NCBI GenBank assembly: GCA_036345935.2
Contig: JADWOT020001288.1
Location: 107,001-171,000 of the forward strand
Source of the DNA: Taenia hydatigena
Taxonomy: Eukaryota; Platyhelminthes; Cestoda; Cyclophyllidea; Taeniidae
Direction of reading: 5' to 3'
DNA length: 64,000 nt
Below the pieces are notes generated by a model. It had not been told where the DNA came from and did not search any database. It worked only from the letters and a program-made list of their open reading frames with translations. This document shows positions 26,355 through 36,700 of this stretch, one piece after another (the stretch's first letter is position 1; every line of letters begins with the position of its first letter). Made by a program: the position numbers and the translations under genes.

Positions 26355-26540
26355 TTCATCTCAGTAGCTGACAACTGCATGCTCGGAGGAATGGCGCAGC
26401 ACACTGACTTCGGTGTAAACAGACCTGTAGGTGATCATTGGCGTGAGCAGAAGTGACAGCTCTATGCCGGCGTGTATGTGACATAAGTCTATCGGTATAA
26501 AAGCGCCATTGTAATGACTCCTGACTGATAGTATTCCAAT
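26355..26540 (-). repeat. Hsp70 upstream segment, copy H (with its pseudogene)
   Basis: The minus-strand segment upstream of the pseudogene promoter has relatives on the plus strand at 27,878-27,995, 28,035-28,225 and 61,535-61,720. Shared landmarks in order are ATACTATCAG, ATGGCGCTT, GAGCTGTCAC, GCTCACGCCA and a cytosine-rich end near CATTCCTC. Only this copy is followed by Hsp70 coding sequence. Confidence 0.7.
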
Positions 26541-26908
26541 GTCTCATCGCCACTAATTTCCTTACCACAAACCATTAGGGTCCAAATGTGAAATGGGGAA
26601 TCCTCAGCAATGCAAGAATTTTGAGTCAAACATTGTTTATTCCCTTAGGTGTTTATATAATTCAGAAGGGTGTTCGGGTAGCTGCCATACCTTATTATTA
26701 CAGCGACTTCACCTCTGTGGTATGCCGTCAAGTGTTGAGGATCGCGCCACGAATTTCCACAATTCTCGACGGCATTGGAATGGATGAGATAATTTCATTT
26801 GAAATAGTGATCCCTTGGAAGTGATGGGAAACGTCCATGAGAATTTAACAGCCTTAACAACTGGTGATAAAATTGTTTCTGTGCAAACGCTGCCTTGCTT
26901 GTTATTTG
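26541..26908. other. Spacer between the Hsp70 upstream segment and duplication D1
   Basis: Two short frames, one of 78 codons at 26,588-26,824 on the plus strand, have no family resemblance. No counterpart was seen near D2. Confidence 0.35.
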
Positions 26909-27835
26909 CTCCCGCAAGGAGCTCATTCTGCTGTCCTATCTTTGATAAAATAGTTTTGCTGTCGGCCTATTGAAGGTAAACAACAGAATTTTACCACATC
27001 TTTGAGCAATCAAATCTACTGAAGTCTCTTCCTGAAGGTCAAGACGGCGCTTTTGACTTCAGTCACGGGAGCAAGTACTCACCAGTGAGTATTCAATAAC
27101 GCATGTCCATTCAATTGGGTGTTGTTTAAAAAGATTCTCGAGACCCAAGCTTCGCCTCTCCGGGCTTATTTCCACCCTGATCAATCCCAATTTTGCTGAC
27201 TAGGTTACTGTGAGAGGGTTTGCACAACCGATCCCAGTGAGGTCAATAACACGTCAGTGTATTGCGGCTGCATGCTTCATTCAAAATTGGATTTATTTCG
27301 CGTTTTGATGGCCACTTGAAGCCAACCTGTTTTGCGTCCAACAACATTCGTTTACTTGTTCATTCACCTATTTACCAGCCTGTCTACTTAACACAAGATC
27401 ATTTAAGGCTTGGAACAGCAAAGGGCATTTTGGATACAAAGAGAAGGGACTGAAAGGCACGCTCCACTTAACACCAAATCTCAACTGTAGGAAGGCATTG
27501 CAGGCTTAGATATAGATGAGAAGCAGAATCCTCCTTACATAAATTGTTAACCACTCGTCGATCTGCAAGTTTAAGTCAGTGGCATTCGCACCTGACGTCA
27601 TATCAGCTATGATTGGAGAAATCGGTGACAGGACTGCCACCCCATTGTGCCGCCATAGGTGACACATTGATTGGCGTTGTTGTCCCAGCTACAAAGCACT
27701 AATTCTGTCAGGCATTACCACACCGATATGGGAATCACTAATTTGTGTCGAAGGGGAACAATTGCGGGGTCTTGTAAAATTTTACAAAACTATTTTCCTG
27801 ATGGTAAGGGCAACGAGAAGGACAATAGGTACTGG

Positions 27836-28155
27836 AGAGAACATTTCTAACTTGTTGATTAGGTCTTACGGGCGTCAATATACTATCAGTTAGGAGTCGA
27901 TGCATTGGCGCTTCTACGGTGCTGCAGTTGTGCTACCCGCACATCAACACGGAGTTCTCACTGCTACTCACGCCACCGATCACATGCAAACCTGGAGAGC
28001 ACATTCCTCAGTTGTTAATTAGGTCTTGCGGTTATCAATGTATTGCTAAACAGGGGTCAATACATTGGCGCTTCTACGGCACTACAGCTGTGCCACGCAC
28101 ATATCAATATGGAGCTGTCACCACTGTTCACGCCACTGCTCACATACAAGCCTGT
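27836..28155 (+). repeat. Tandem pair of 160-bp units in D1
   Basis: Two consecutive units, 27,836-27,995 and 27,996-28,155, both starting with an ACATT(T/C)CT block followed by TTAGGTCTT. D2 has a single unit (61,497-61,660). Each unit contains the Hsp70-upstream-like segment. Confidence 0.75.
27878..27995 (+). repeat. Hsp70-upstream-like segment without a gene, D1 unit 1
   Basis: Closest of the three orphan copies to the segment upstream of the Hsp70 pseudogene: it shares ATACTATCAG, GGAGTC, TTGGCGCTT, CTCACGCCA and GATCACATGCAA-like words in order, in opposite orientation to the pseudogene. No Hsp70 coding sequence follows. Confidence 0.65.
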
Positions 28156-28225
28156 CCACACCGGAGCCTGTGCTGTGCGGCATTCCCTCGAGCGTGCGGT
28201 CGCCAACCAATGAGAAGAAGCACAA
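28035..28225 (+). repeat. Hsp70-upstream-like segment without a gene, D1 unit 2
   Basis: Shares TTGGCGCTT, GAGCTGTCAC and TTCACGCCA with the other copies and extends further, through GCATTCCCTCGAG to about 28,225. What follows in D1 has no Hsp70-like reading frame, and no TATAAAG box is seen at the corresponding position. Confidence 0.65.
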
Positions 28226-28454
28226 GGCTGTGACAAATCGTGGTTGGATGAGTGCCTTCCAATAAGCACGCGTCATGCGATTGCACAGCTCGCAGCCCAA
28301 TCACAATCGTCATGGCTAAGCAGACGCAGACTTCAAAGAAATCGTAACTGGGTGGCTTGTGGTATTTGAGCATTCTTCAGAGGCGCCTTTGTAACACCCA
28401 AATCTGGTGGAGACGCTCAAGTGCTAAAGAAATGTCAGACGAAGAGCCTCTCAG

Positions 28455-28778
28455 TTGCCTAAACATGGCCAGCCACGTGGACTGCATGCACCGGCAGTCA
28501 CCGCATTCGACGCGAAATGCGTTTGGGTTGAGCATACGAAAAGATCCTTACAGCATTCACATTACATTGCCATCTTTTATCAGATTGTGCTTTTACTCAA
28601 GATCATGCCGTGGCACCATTCCTCTTGCCTAAGTAAAAAAGAGGAACCGGTTGACCTGATGATGGCAGATAAAACGAATATCATAGTTCGCTACTGTCAT
28701 AATCTCAAAAAGATCCCTGAAATAGTTTGTAGCAAAGATTCTAAAGCTTTGCATGAGCGTAACATCTTGCAGCGATAA
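28455..28778 (+). other. Open region shared by D1 and D2, probably not coding
   Basis: An open frame of 107 codons. Its counterpart in D2 (61,960-62,244) shares both ends, including SKKEEPVDLMM, but the middle differs through one indel and a compensating second indel, so about 25 residues are read in different frames. A selected protein would not show this between such similar copies. No family resemblance. Confidence 0.35.
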
Positions 28779-29399
28779 CTTCATATTAGTAACAGTCGGT
28801 ATTCTGAATTCCGCCCCATATTGACAGTAGGTCAGATCAGTCTTTTCTGCATCCTTTTTGTTTTTTTTTTTCGAATCCCTAACTCTTTCTCAGCAAGACC
28901 TCTCACCTTTCAGATGGGTCTGGTTAAGGCACTTCTATGTGCAACGGCTCCTGCAACCCATTGAGAGGACTTGAAACCGGAGGAGGAAGTGGGAAGGGGC
29001 ACCTTCATTATATTCTATCCGAGTCTCACACGCTAGCTGAGGATAGTAGCGAAGTAGAGTTTCAACGGCTTAAACGTTGAAGCCTTTGTTGAGGAGAAAA
29101 AGATTATGCAAAGATCTTCGCATCAACGCATATTGCACGCTCTTCGGCGTGTTATGTTTGATTGGATGGCTGTAATGGTTGAGAGGAATCTAAAGGTAAG
29201 ACAAGTGATGGAGGGCGACTTACGAGTGTCGAACGTGACGCTCACTACCTTCGAGTGGGAAACCCTTGGCTTTAGTTGAGGCTTTACCAAAGTTTAGTTT
29301 CATTCGGTCTTTATGTGCCCATTCGATACACGCCTCCTCTATCGACCAAAGCGTTAATTGATGATTTACTTTCTTTCTGCTTCCTTCATCGCCTTCCAG

Positions 29400-29526
29400 G
29401 TGCATCCCTTTTTGTTGGTTGTCACAAGAGGCAATAATGACCAGCTACCAGCCAAATGCTAAAGCTGATGTCTGGTCCTTTGGGGTCCTCATGCATGGCG
29501 TTCTAAAATACGCAGATACGTCTTAG
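29400..29526 (+). pseudogene. Protein-kinase exon relic, D1 copy
   Basis: A polypyrimidine tract ending CGCCTTCCAG (AG at 29,398-29,399) precedes 41 codons, then a TAG at 29,524. The peptide contains IPFCWLSQEAIM then KADVWSFGVLM, corresponding to kinase subdomains VIII (P..W...E) and IX (DVWSFGV). The P..W plus DVWSFGV arrangement leans towards tyrosine kinases. The APE motif is degraded to SQE and the stop follows at once, so it is a relic. No other kinase subdomains (HRD, DFG, glycine loop) were found nearby. Confidence 0.7.
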
Positions 29527-29631
29527 AGGGATGGTTTATGTATCAAATTCCGGGGTGCTTGATAGTAACGGAGACGTCTGTTTGCTTTCCTGTCATGGAA
29601 AAATAAACTTTATTTTGCTGCTAGCCGGTAT

Positions 29632-29644
29632 GCGTGTGTGTGTG
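29632..29644 (+). repeat. (GT)n run in D1
   Basis: Short GT run after CTAGCCGGTAT; the same site in D2 (63,232-63,248) is longer. It begins a purine-rich stretch (29,645-29,790). Confidence 0.8.
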
Positions 29645-30422
29645 GCAGTAAGGAAGGAGGAATTAGGAGCGATAAAGGAGGAAAAGAATAGGAGATGCTT
29701 GCAGTGAATAAATGAACGAATATAAGATAAAAAGAGTAAAAAGGGAGAGAAGAAGTAGTGGAGCGGTGAAAAGCTTTGAGAAACCGGCATACTCTAATTA
29801 GAAGAAACGCAAAAGCAATCGTGGAGCAAATCACACAAGACAGTTATCCGTTCGTAACCCTAACCGTCATTTGGGTTGTAGTTAATTTGAACATAAAGTT
29901 AAGGAAATTCATAATTAAAAGTCAAATGTTAAGAATTTACAGCGCATCGGAAAAAAATGGACTTTTATAAGTTTAAACGTCAGTCATGTTATGCAACGGA
30001 TCTAGAGCGTTCCTCCTCTTCTCTCTTACCGCCCATGCTATCAAAAAGTCTGAACACCCTTCGACATCTTTATGATTAACAAGAGAGGGGGCACGGAGAG
30101 ATCTCGGAGGAGAGTTCAAAACAGGGATAAATCACTCCCTTGGGAGCCAACACGCAGCTCCGCAACCAGGTTCAAATTGTCCTCCTGTTCCGACCTACAA
30201 AGCACACTCCATCTAACGTAAAACCTAAAAACAAACAGCACAAAAAACCTTTGCCTTTTTGAAAATAAGTGATTTTGTCTTTACATTGTTTATAAATAGT
30301 TTCATTTGTTTTTATATCCTTACGATTTGCTGCTGAGTTTCTTATTGCTGCATGCTTTGCAATTTGTTTCGTTTGCATGTTCGCTCTTCAAATATAACAT
30401 CGAAGGCAAATCTCAACACCAG

Positions 30423-30909
30423 CAGCAGCCTTAAACCTAAGGATCAAACACAAAAATTTAAAGCTTGTTTGTTTTATCAAGCAAACACTGAGGTGATTGG
30501 TCAGTTATGTATATTGAGCGCGTAAGTGGTGTGCATTTTAGGGATCCTCGTTTCCTATCAGTCGGGTAGGTATTCAATGCTTCTTGCTGGTCACAAGTTT
30601 AGTATTTGTGGTTCTAGGTCATTTTGATACCGATTTGCTTCCTTTTCACTTTTAATTGCTAGAGTAAACGCAAAAGCTTCATAATGTGACCATTAGGACG
30701 TTTTTTTTTCCAACTACAACTGCTTTTTTGCACTCTACAATGCTTCAGGCAATAAATCATGATTGTTTTGATAATTATAGAAGTGGTTAGCTCCTTTACT
30801 GAAGGTTGACTTCTAATAATGATGCGCGACTTAGTTAAGGAGAGTTATAACCAACCCAGCTGCTTGACATTTATTCAAGATTTTCTTGCGATTAAGAACC
30901 TTTTGTGTG

Positions 30910-30958
<49 letters not shown>

Positions 30959-31639
30959 CTGTTTGTCTGCCTCCTTTAACCACTTGCATATAAAAGGCGT
31001 TAAAGGAGCAGCTGCAGTTGCTGTCAAGACTTGTTGTTTTCCATTTGTACTACCTGCTCGAGTTGATGTTTTGACTGCGCAATATTTCTAGCGAATAATC
31101 GAGACTGTTTTGGTTGTTTCTAAATGGTTCGCTAATTCAATAGGTATGAGTTTTGGGTAACGAGGCCGAATTTGATGAATGGGCCTTTAACTTTGTTAAG
31201 AGCTTTCTACTCATTCATTATTTTCTCACTGATAGATATCCATTTATTTATGGGTATCTGCTTATCAGTTCCCTTCCTACGCACTTCTATGCTGCTGTAG
31301 AGTACTTTGATCTGTTGATTACGATTGTTCTGGTCGTTCTTCGAATGAGCATGGATTGGTTTCCACCGTGTTAGCTGAAATTCCAGTTCTCGATGATGTA
31401 GTGTAGGAGGTCCGACCTCACTGATCTCCTGAACGCGGGTTTAGCTTCGACATGAGTTTATGTTTGGTTGTTTACTTGTATTTGTTTGTCTTACACAGAG
31501 AAATAGGGACGCATCTCGGCGACTCAGAAGTGTCTGCGTGGAAGGCTGTAGCAGTAACAGTGGTAGTAGTAGTGGACTTCCATTGATCACAATTACCAAC
31601 AATTGCTACTGTTGGGCTCAGTCTACACGGCAAAAATTC
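30423..31639. other. No supported gene; contains an (AT)n run
   Basis: Mixed AT-rich sequence downstream of D1; its D2 counterpart would lie beyond the window end. Short frames around 30,819 and 31,153 have no recognisable features; the first is lengthened by the AT repeat. Confidence 0.4.
30913..30955. repeat. (AT)n microsatellite
   Basis: About 21 perfect AT units flanked by CAC and CACC. Unrelated to the duplications as far as visible. Confidence 0.95.
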
Positions 31640-31920
31640 TTTTAAAGTCATAAGGGCCTGAATTATTGAATAGCTACACGAAGGCCCCACCCAAAGTGAG
31701 AAGGGCGAGACATCCCGAGTGTCGTCTAAACACCGCTATTGCAACCGACCATCCAGCTATCCATTAAGCTGTTGACATAACGATACCAGTCAACCTTCTA
31801 GTCTCTTCTTGGGCTCAGTTTGATCAAAGTGTCCAGTCAAATACGAGGATGTGCGTGGAGGAAGCAGACCACTTCAGCAGTATTCCACTGAGTGCTGGTA
31901 CTATTTGCGAAGAAAGAGAT
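31640..31920 (+). repeat. R1 repeat, fragment (3' segment only)
   Basis: Matches the final segments of R1 copies B (44,690-44,960) and C (56,670-56,950). Shared landmarks are GGCCTGAA, ACATCC, TTTGATCAAAGTGTC (with C) and GGAGGAAGCAGACCACT. Upstream R1 segments are absent. It abuts the R2 repeat that starts at about 31,976. Confidence 0.75.
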
Positions 31921-31975
31921 TTTTCACAAATTTGTTTCAGCAGCAATCCAAATTTGGCGTATGCTCTGGCAGCGA

Positions 31976-32890
31976 AATACGACAACCGTTTTCATCGTCA
32001 GCAATGACTAGGTAAGAACTTAAACTAAATAACGGCAAGCTAAAGTACACTAGGGTTAAAAGTGGAAGTGATTTGAGAACTCAGTGATAATACGATTGAT
32101 TGAGGGAGTCAGTCACGCGAAGTAGACTGAACAAAAGTGTCCTACGACTTCTACCCAGCTGTCTTCAGTCTCCACTCCTACTGCCATTTTCAAAGTCTCA
32201 GCACTTCACTCCGTTGTCGCCACACCTGGCATGGGGTTTTGGTGGTACTATATGTGATTGCATGTTGAAAGAGAAGGAAGATGTGTTGGATAGCAGAGAA
32301 GTGACTGAGGCATTCTCAGTGCGAACTAGTCAACTCCATCGGCCGACATGCGCAGGCACCTTCACAGACGCACTTGTACAAATGTGAGCAATGCAGTGCT
32401 GTTAAAGCTAACATCAGCATTTCTTTGCAGTAAGTGCCTGTATGAAGGTGTTTGACAGGCATTTGAATACTAGGCAAAGTCAACACAAAGTCAGAATTTT
32501 AATTTTAATTCCACACTGTTATTATACGCTATGTAGCAGTTGGGTGGCGCAATAGTAGAAAATTGGCAAATTTAGTGACTGCGGGCGTAGCCAACTTAGG
32601 CCTGGTTCCATCCGTCTGCAATCAAACCTACACCGACTCAACATTGGTTTCTACAACTTTGTCGCATTACTGAGGCACTTCTGCTTGACATGCTTAAATT
32701 TACCAAACCGAAGTCGAAGAAGTCACATATTCACTCCAAATGATGACAGTGGCTCCCATATCTTCAGTATCAACACCGAGATCAAGCATGTCGTGTCTGC
32801 TCGACCATATCAGTTGGCGCAACGGAGGGTAGCTTGAAGGATTATTGACAAGAAGGGCATCTGAACTGCTTCAATTTTCTTAAAATGCTT
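31976..32890 (+). repeat. R2 repeat, copy 1
   Basis: Matches 52,675-53,605 in inverted orientation over about 0.9 kb, roughly 80% identical in the better parts. Landmarks: CGACTTCT near 32,145, CTGCCATTTTC near 32,182, ACATGCGCAGGCACC near 32,347, ATTTCTTTGCAG near 32,420 and TTCATCCGTCTGCAATC-like sequence near 32,608. The 95-codon frame at 32,100-32,387 starts at a TTG and differs from its counterpart by in-frame and out-of-frame indels, so coding is doubtful. Confidence 0.8.
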
Positions 32891-35800
32891 GGTATTCTTT
32901 TAGAAGTGGGCCCAAATTCGTTGACGTGGTTTATGTGCTCTACTTCTGGGTGTTTAAGGAAACATGTGGCATTTGGAAGAGGGCCAGATCTGCCCACACT
33001 GCATTGGCGGGGTTACCTGAAATCGGACCCATTAGGTCTCCTTCTGTGTGGTGCTAACACTTTGATTGAGTTAGCAATTAGTGCGGTGTTTTGCTCATGT
33101 TTTGTTGGGATTTAAGGTGGTAAGATTGAAGGTACCACGCTCAAGGTCTAGTCATATTTAACGATTCTCACTTCCATGTGTGTTGTTGTTTAAAGGCAAC
33201 TTGGTTACGGAAACAGTGTGGCACACAATGAATAGCTGTGTGACAGCCTTGTAGGCAATGGACGTGAGGTGCAGCGGTATCGCATGTCAAGCAGTTGCGT
33301 TAGAGTTAGAAACCGCCTACAAAAATAGACCACATATTCGATGCCAATATTACCGATGCCACTTTGATACGAAGAATGCAGAACATTGTACCAACACTTG
33401 TCTCGTTCTGTCAGACTTACTTATCTGATATCGGTGCACAATTTTTCCCTGTCAATAGGGCGACTAATTTGCCAGCGATGTTAGAGGGGAATGTGACAAA
33501 GCAAGAGAAGTGGACCACAAGGAGACCAAGGAACCAAAATACTGCAGAAGATAGGGGGTGGGTGATGATGACCTTTACAGAGGGCTAATAAAATACTGAC
33601 CACTGCCGTATTGAGTGCTACTCATGAGCGATATAAGTAGCACGGCTGTGCCTTTTACCTAGTTGGCACTCTAATGCGCCTGACGCCGATTCTCACAATA
33701 ATTGTCATCAACTAGCTTCAAAACCATCCGTATCTACACTCAAAAGATTTCATAACACTCATGCGAAAACCTGGTTTGCATGCGTTGTATTGGCTGCGCC
33801 TACTACTCATGTTCCTTGTACAGTGGCAGCACTGTGTCTGAATTTGCCGAACGACGCCTATTTGTTGCCGTTATTGAGTAAACAGCAATACAAGCATCCT
33901 AGATTACTGGCCTAGAATTTCACCTGGAGTATCATACTGTGTGTCTTAAGCAAGCAGAAAGATGGTGCTTCACCGCTGGGTTGAAATGTTGATAGAAAAG
34001 CCAGGTTTTCTACTCTATCTAAGAGCCTTAGGCCTAGATACTTTGCTGTGGTATTTTGATTAGTCAGTTAACCTCAACATCCTCCTGACCCCTCATTTAT
34101 CACAAGTTGTGCTCTCCCTGCTCTCCCTCCTCTATAGCTTTCTTGTCTTCTTTGAGGCGCCATTTCCTCTACTGCTCGGTTTGTTTCCACTTTGCACTAG
34201 TGGCAAGCAAGCATGACTGACTCCTTGGACTAACTACTAGGTCCCAACTTAACACAAGGAGTCCAGCTGGTGCGGTGGTTAAATCAGCGAGGACTGTCGA
34301 GCAGGTGAAAGTGAAAGGAATGTCGGCCTTCAGCGAACCATCTTATGCTTTTTTAGCTGCAACGGAAGCTCCTCGTGCTTGTAGCAACACCTGACCTTAA
34401 TAGCTTAAAAGTGGCAAAGTGAGGCTGCCGAAACAAGGCGTCTGACTGGAAGTCATTGTCTGCACGTCCCAAGCGCCTTAATGGGATCCAGACGAAATGC
34501 TTGGTGGCACTGATGCAAGAGCAGATTAGACGCAAAATGTCCACCTCATTCTACGGGTTTTGACTGGCTTAGTTATTTGGTGGAGGACTCATTGTCGTCT
34601 TGAATCAGAATTCACGTTCGGTCGTTGCCACTGCAGAGCCCGTCGGGTCGACGTAACGACTTCGTAGTTGCCTCCAGAATGATGGCTGGGACGGCTGGTG
34701 CAGCTACGATTCGATCACGGACCACGTATATCCCATCTCCAAAAAGAGCATAAAGCATTAACAAAGTGAATCTGGCTTAAGAATAGCATCATAAGGCCTA
34801 GTAGAAGGAGTACACGAAGCATGCTGGAGGCCAATGTCTGACAAAATCATTTGATTGGTGTGGTAAGCTGAAGACAACCATGTTGATGGTGCGTGACAAG
34901 TCTGTCCTATTCAGTCCCATGAAAAGCATGCGGAAGGTTCAAGTGTGGCGCTGCATGGGTCGCCTCACGAAGGCAACTAAGGAGGGCAAATTACCTGCCA
35001 ATACAGAACGTGCCGTAATACTTATGAGACTCCTACATTTGAGGCTAACACCTGTTCGCCAACAGCCCTATTTCCTCCGTTTATTAAATATATAACATGT
35101 CCTACTGGTATGCCTTCTTTTGCCTTTAGAAAAGTCTCGGAATGATGCAGCGAACCCTGCCTATCGCTTACCACCACTTCACCGGGCTTATGATTCTCTG
35201 CGTTGCAGCGAGTGAGCCGCATCTGTTGAGGAGTGTTTAACGCCGTCTCCCTCGTTAAACACGCCTTCCTATACGAAGCATTCTTTAGTGTTGGTGCGAT
35301 CACCCGCTTGATTTCTTGTTTTCTATTCGTCAATTTGTTTCCTTTCGGAGATTATTGGCTTTGCCTCAGCGTATTGCATGTCAACATTGTGGTTTCATTG
35401 TTCGCTGTGTGACAACCATGGTATGCTTGGCGAGATTCGTTTTGTTAAGAGATAGAGATTTGCTACAAAATCTATTGCATTTTGATTGTTTTACTGCGTT
35501 GTAAAGATTTTTTCCTTATTTGTAGTAAGCCTTAGACACGGGCATTTCAACTTAGGTCGCCTTTAAGCGCGCCCCGTTTTTCTGTCATCCATTGGTTGTT
35601 TAGTACAATTGGTTTCTTAGTCAAGCTAGTTTTTGCATTTCTCAATTGCAACGCAAAAGGGCTTTGGTCTTGTTCTTGCCACTAAAGGATTCGGCACTGA
35701 ACCCACTCCCTTCTCCTCTTCATAGCCTTCTGATGAAACCAAGATATGCTGGGGAATGGGAAACCAAAGCTCGCCCCTTCTTTTGAAGAAAGAATTATTT

Positions 35801-36199
35801 GGTTGGCCATCAGTCTATCATCGTCTACCTTCGCCTATGTGCGTTTATCTACAATGTTTGATGCGTGCTGCCATCTCCAATTAGCCTATTTTGATGAAAT
35901 GGATGCTGCGAGCTTCGGACAGAAGGAGGCACTGATGTTTCGTCGCAGAATTTTCAAACACGGAGATATGTCTTAGAAAGGAAAAGGACATGAGCTAGTT
36001 GTGCTTGCATTAAGGTCCCTCTTCAGTGTCCTCCTCAGTGGCTGGGTTGGTTGCGTGTTGCTGTGCTCTGCTGACTGACTGCCACTCGTGGATGATGTTT
36101 GAGTAAGTAGGTTGGTGGGTGGGTGCCTTCGTCTGCTGCTTACACCAACGGTTGGAGCAGTCTCTTTGTTCTCGAAATGGACTGTGATATCGGTAGCAG
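32891..36199. other. No supported gene
   Basis: Short unrelated frames only (for example 32,885-33,115 and 35,746-35,976). A 47-codon frame at about 34,605-34,754 ends with an ATIR-containing segment that resembles a frame at 57,735-57,959. A tRNA-like D-arm sequence near 34,270 lacks a cloverleaf. Confidence 0.4.
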
Positions 36200-36700
36200 T
36201 TTTGTTTTTTTGTCGGGGAAAAAGGTAGCTCGCCAACGTTAGTGCTTGTGTCTGAGGTGTTTTTAGCAGTAGATTAGAAATTGATCCCCTAAGGCGTGCA
36301 GTTCTTGTACGAGGTAATTTGTGCTACCTTCCCCCGTCGATTGTCACAGGGGACTGTTTGGCTGCCTTCACCAACCCTTTTTGTTGACTGGATAACCCAT
36401 GTATTTATTTTTGCTATGAACGATACCAATTGTTGATGTTACTACTGCGTTTAAGAGAAAACATTTGACTCACATTTGCCTACTATTTGCCCTGTTGTTG
36501 GCTAAAGTCCTTTTTTCACTCTCCTCTCTAAGTACGTGTCAGTCTGCCTATCTAGCTATCCACCTATACACCGGTTGACCTGCCTAACTGTGAGTCCATT
36601 AATACATCTATCCAACTCAGAATTATCTCCCTCTTTATTCAACCTAACTATCCATTCATCCTCTCGCTCCATTTCTTTCAACTGAATTTTAGCTGATTAC
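36200..36700 (+). repeat. R1 copy A, 5' part
   Basis: Aligns with 41,555-42,060 of copy B. Landmarks: GTAGCT(C/G)GCCAACGTT, GTGATCC-like, GAGATAATTTG-like, TTTGACTCACATTTGC and CTATCCACCTATACACC. The end is pyrimidine-rich. Similarity stops near 36,700, where an insertion begins. Confidence 0.75.

Larger units (their letters stand above)
26909..30422 (+). repeat. Segmental duplication D, copy 1
   Basis: Matches 60,602-64,000 in the same orientation along its whole length, over 90% identical where I compared by eye; the second copy runs into the window end. D1 carries an extra tandem 160-bp unit (27,836-28,155) and about 30 bp near 30,360 that D2 lacks; D2 has about 107 bp at 62,636-62,743 that D1 lacks. 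Contents in order: unknown sequence, Hsp70-upstream-like segments, a shared but frameshifted open region (28,455-28,778), a T-rich tract, an intron-like stretch with a kinase exon relic, a GT microsatellite and a purine-rich tract. No terminal repeats or transposase were seen, so segmental duplication is likelier than an ordinary transposon. Confidence 0.9.

Noticed and set aside
28455..28778. Shared D1/D2 frame as a conserved gene
   Set aside because: The two copies read about 25 central residues in different frames through compensating indels, which argues against protein-level selection.
34268..34310. tRNA-Ser/Leu-like D arm (GCGGTGGTTAA)
   Set aside because: No B box at a suitable distance and no matching acceptor stem.
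35746..35976. Possible fourth copy of the kinase exon relic
   Set aside because: Only the last 25 bases or so recall the end of the D exon; the DVWSFG part is absent.
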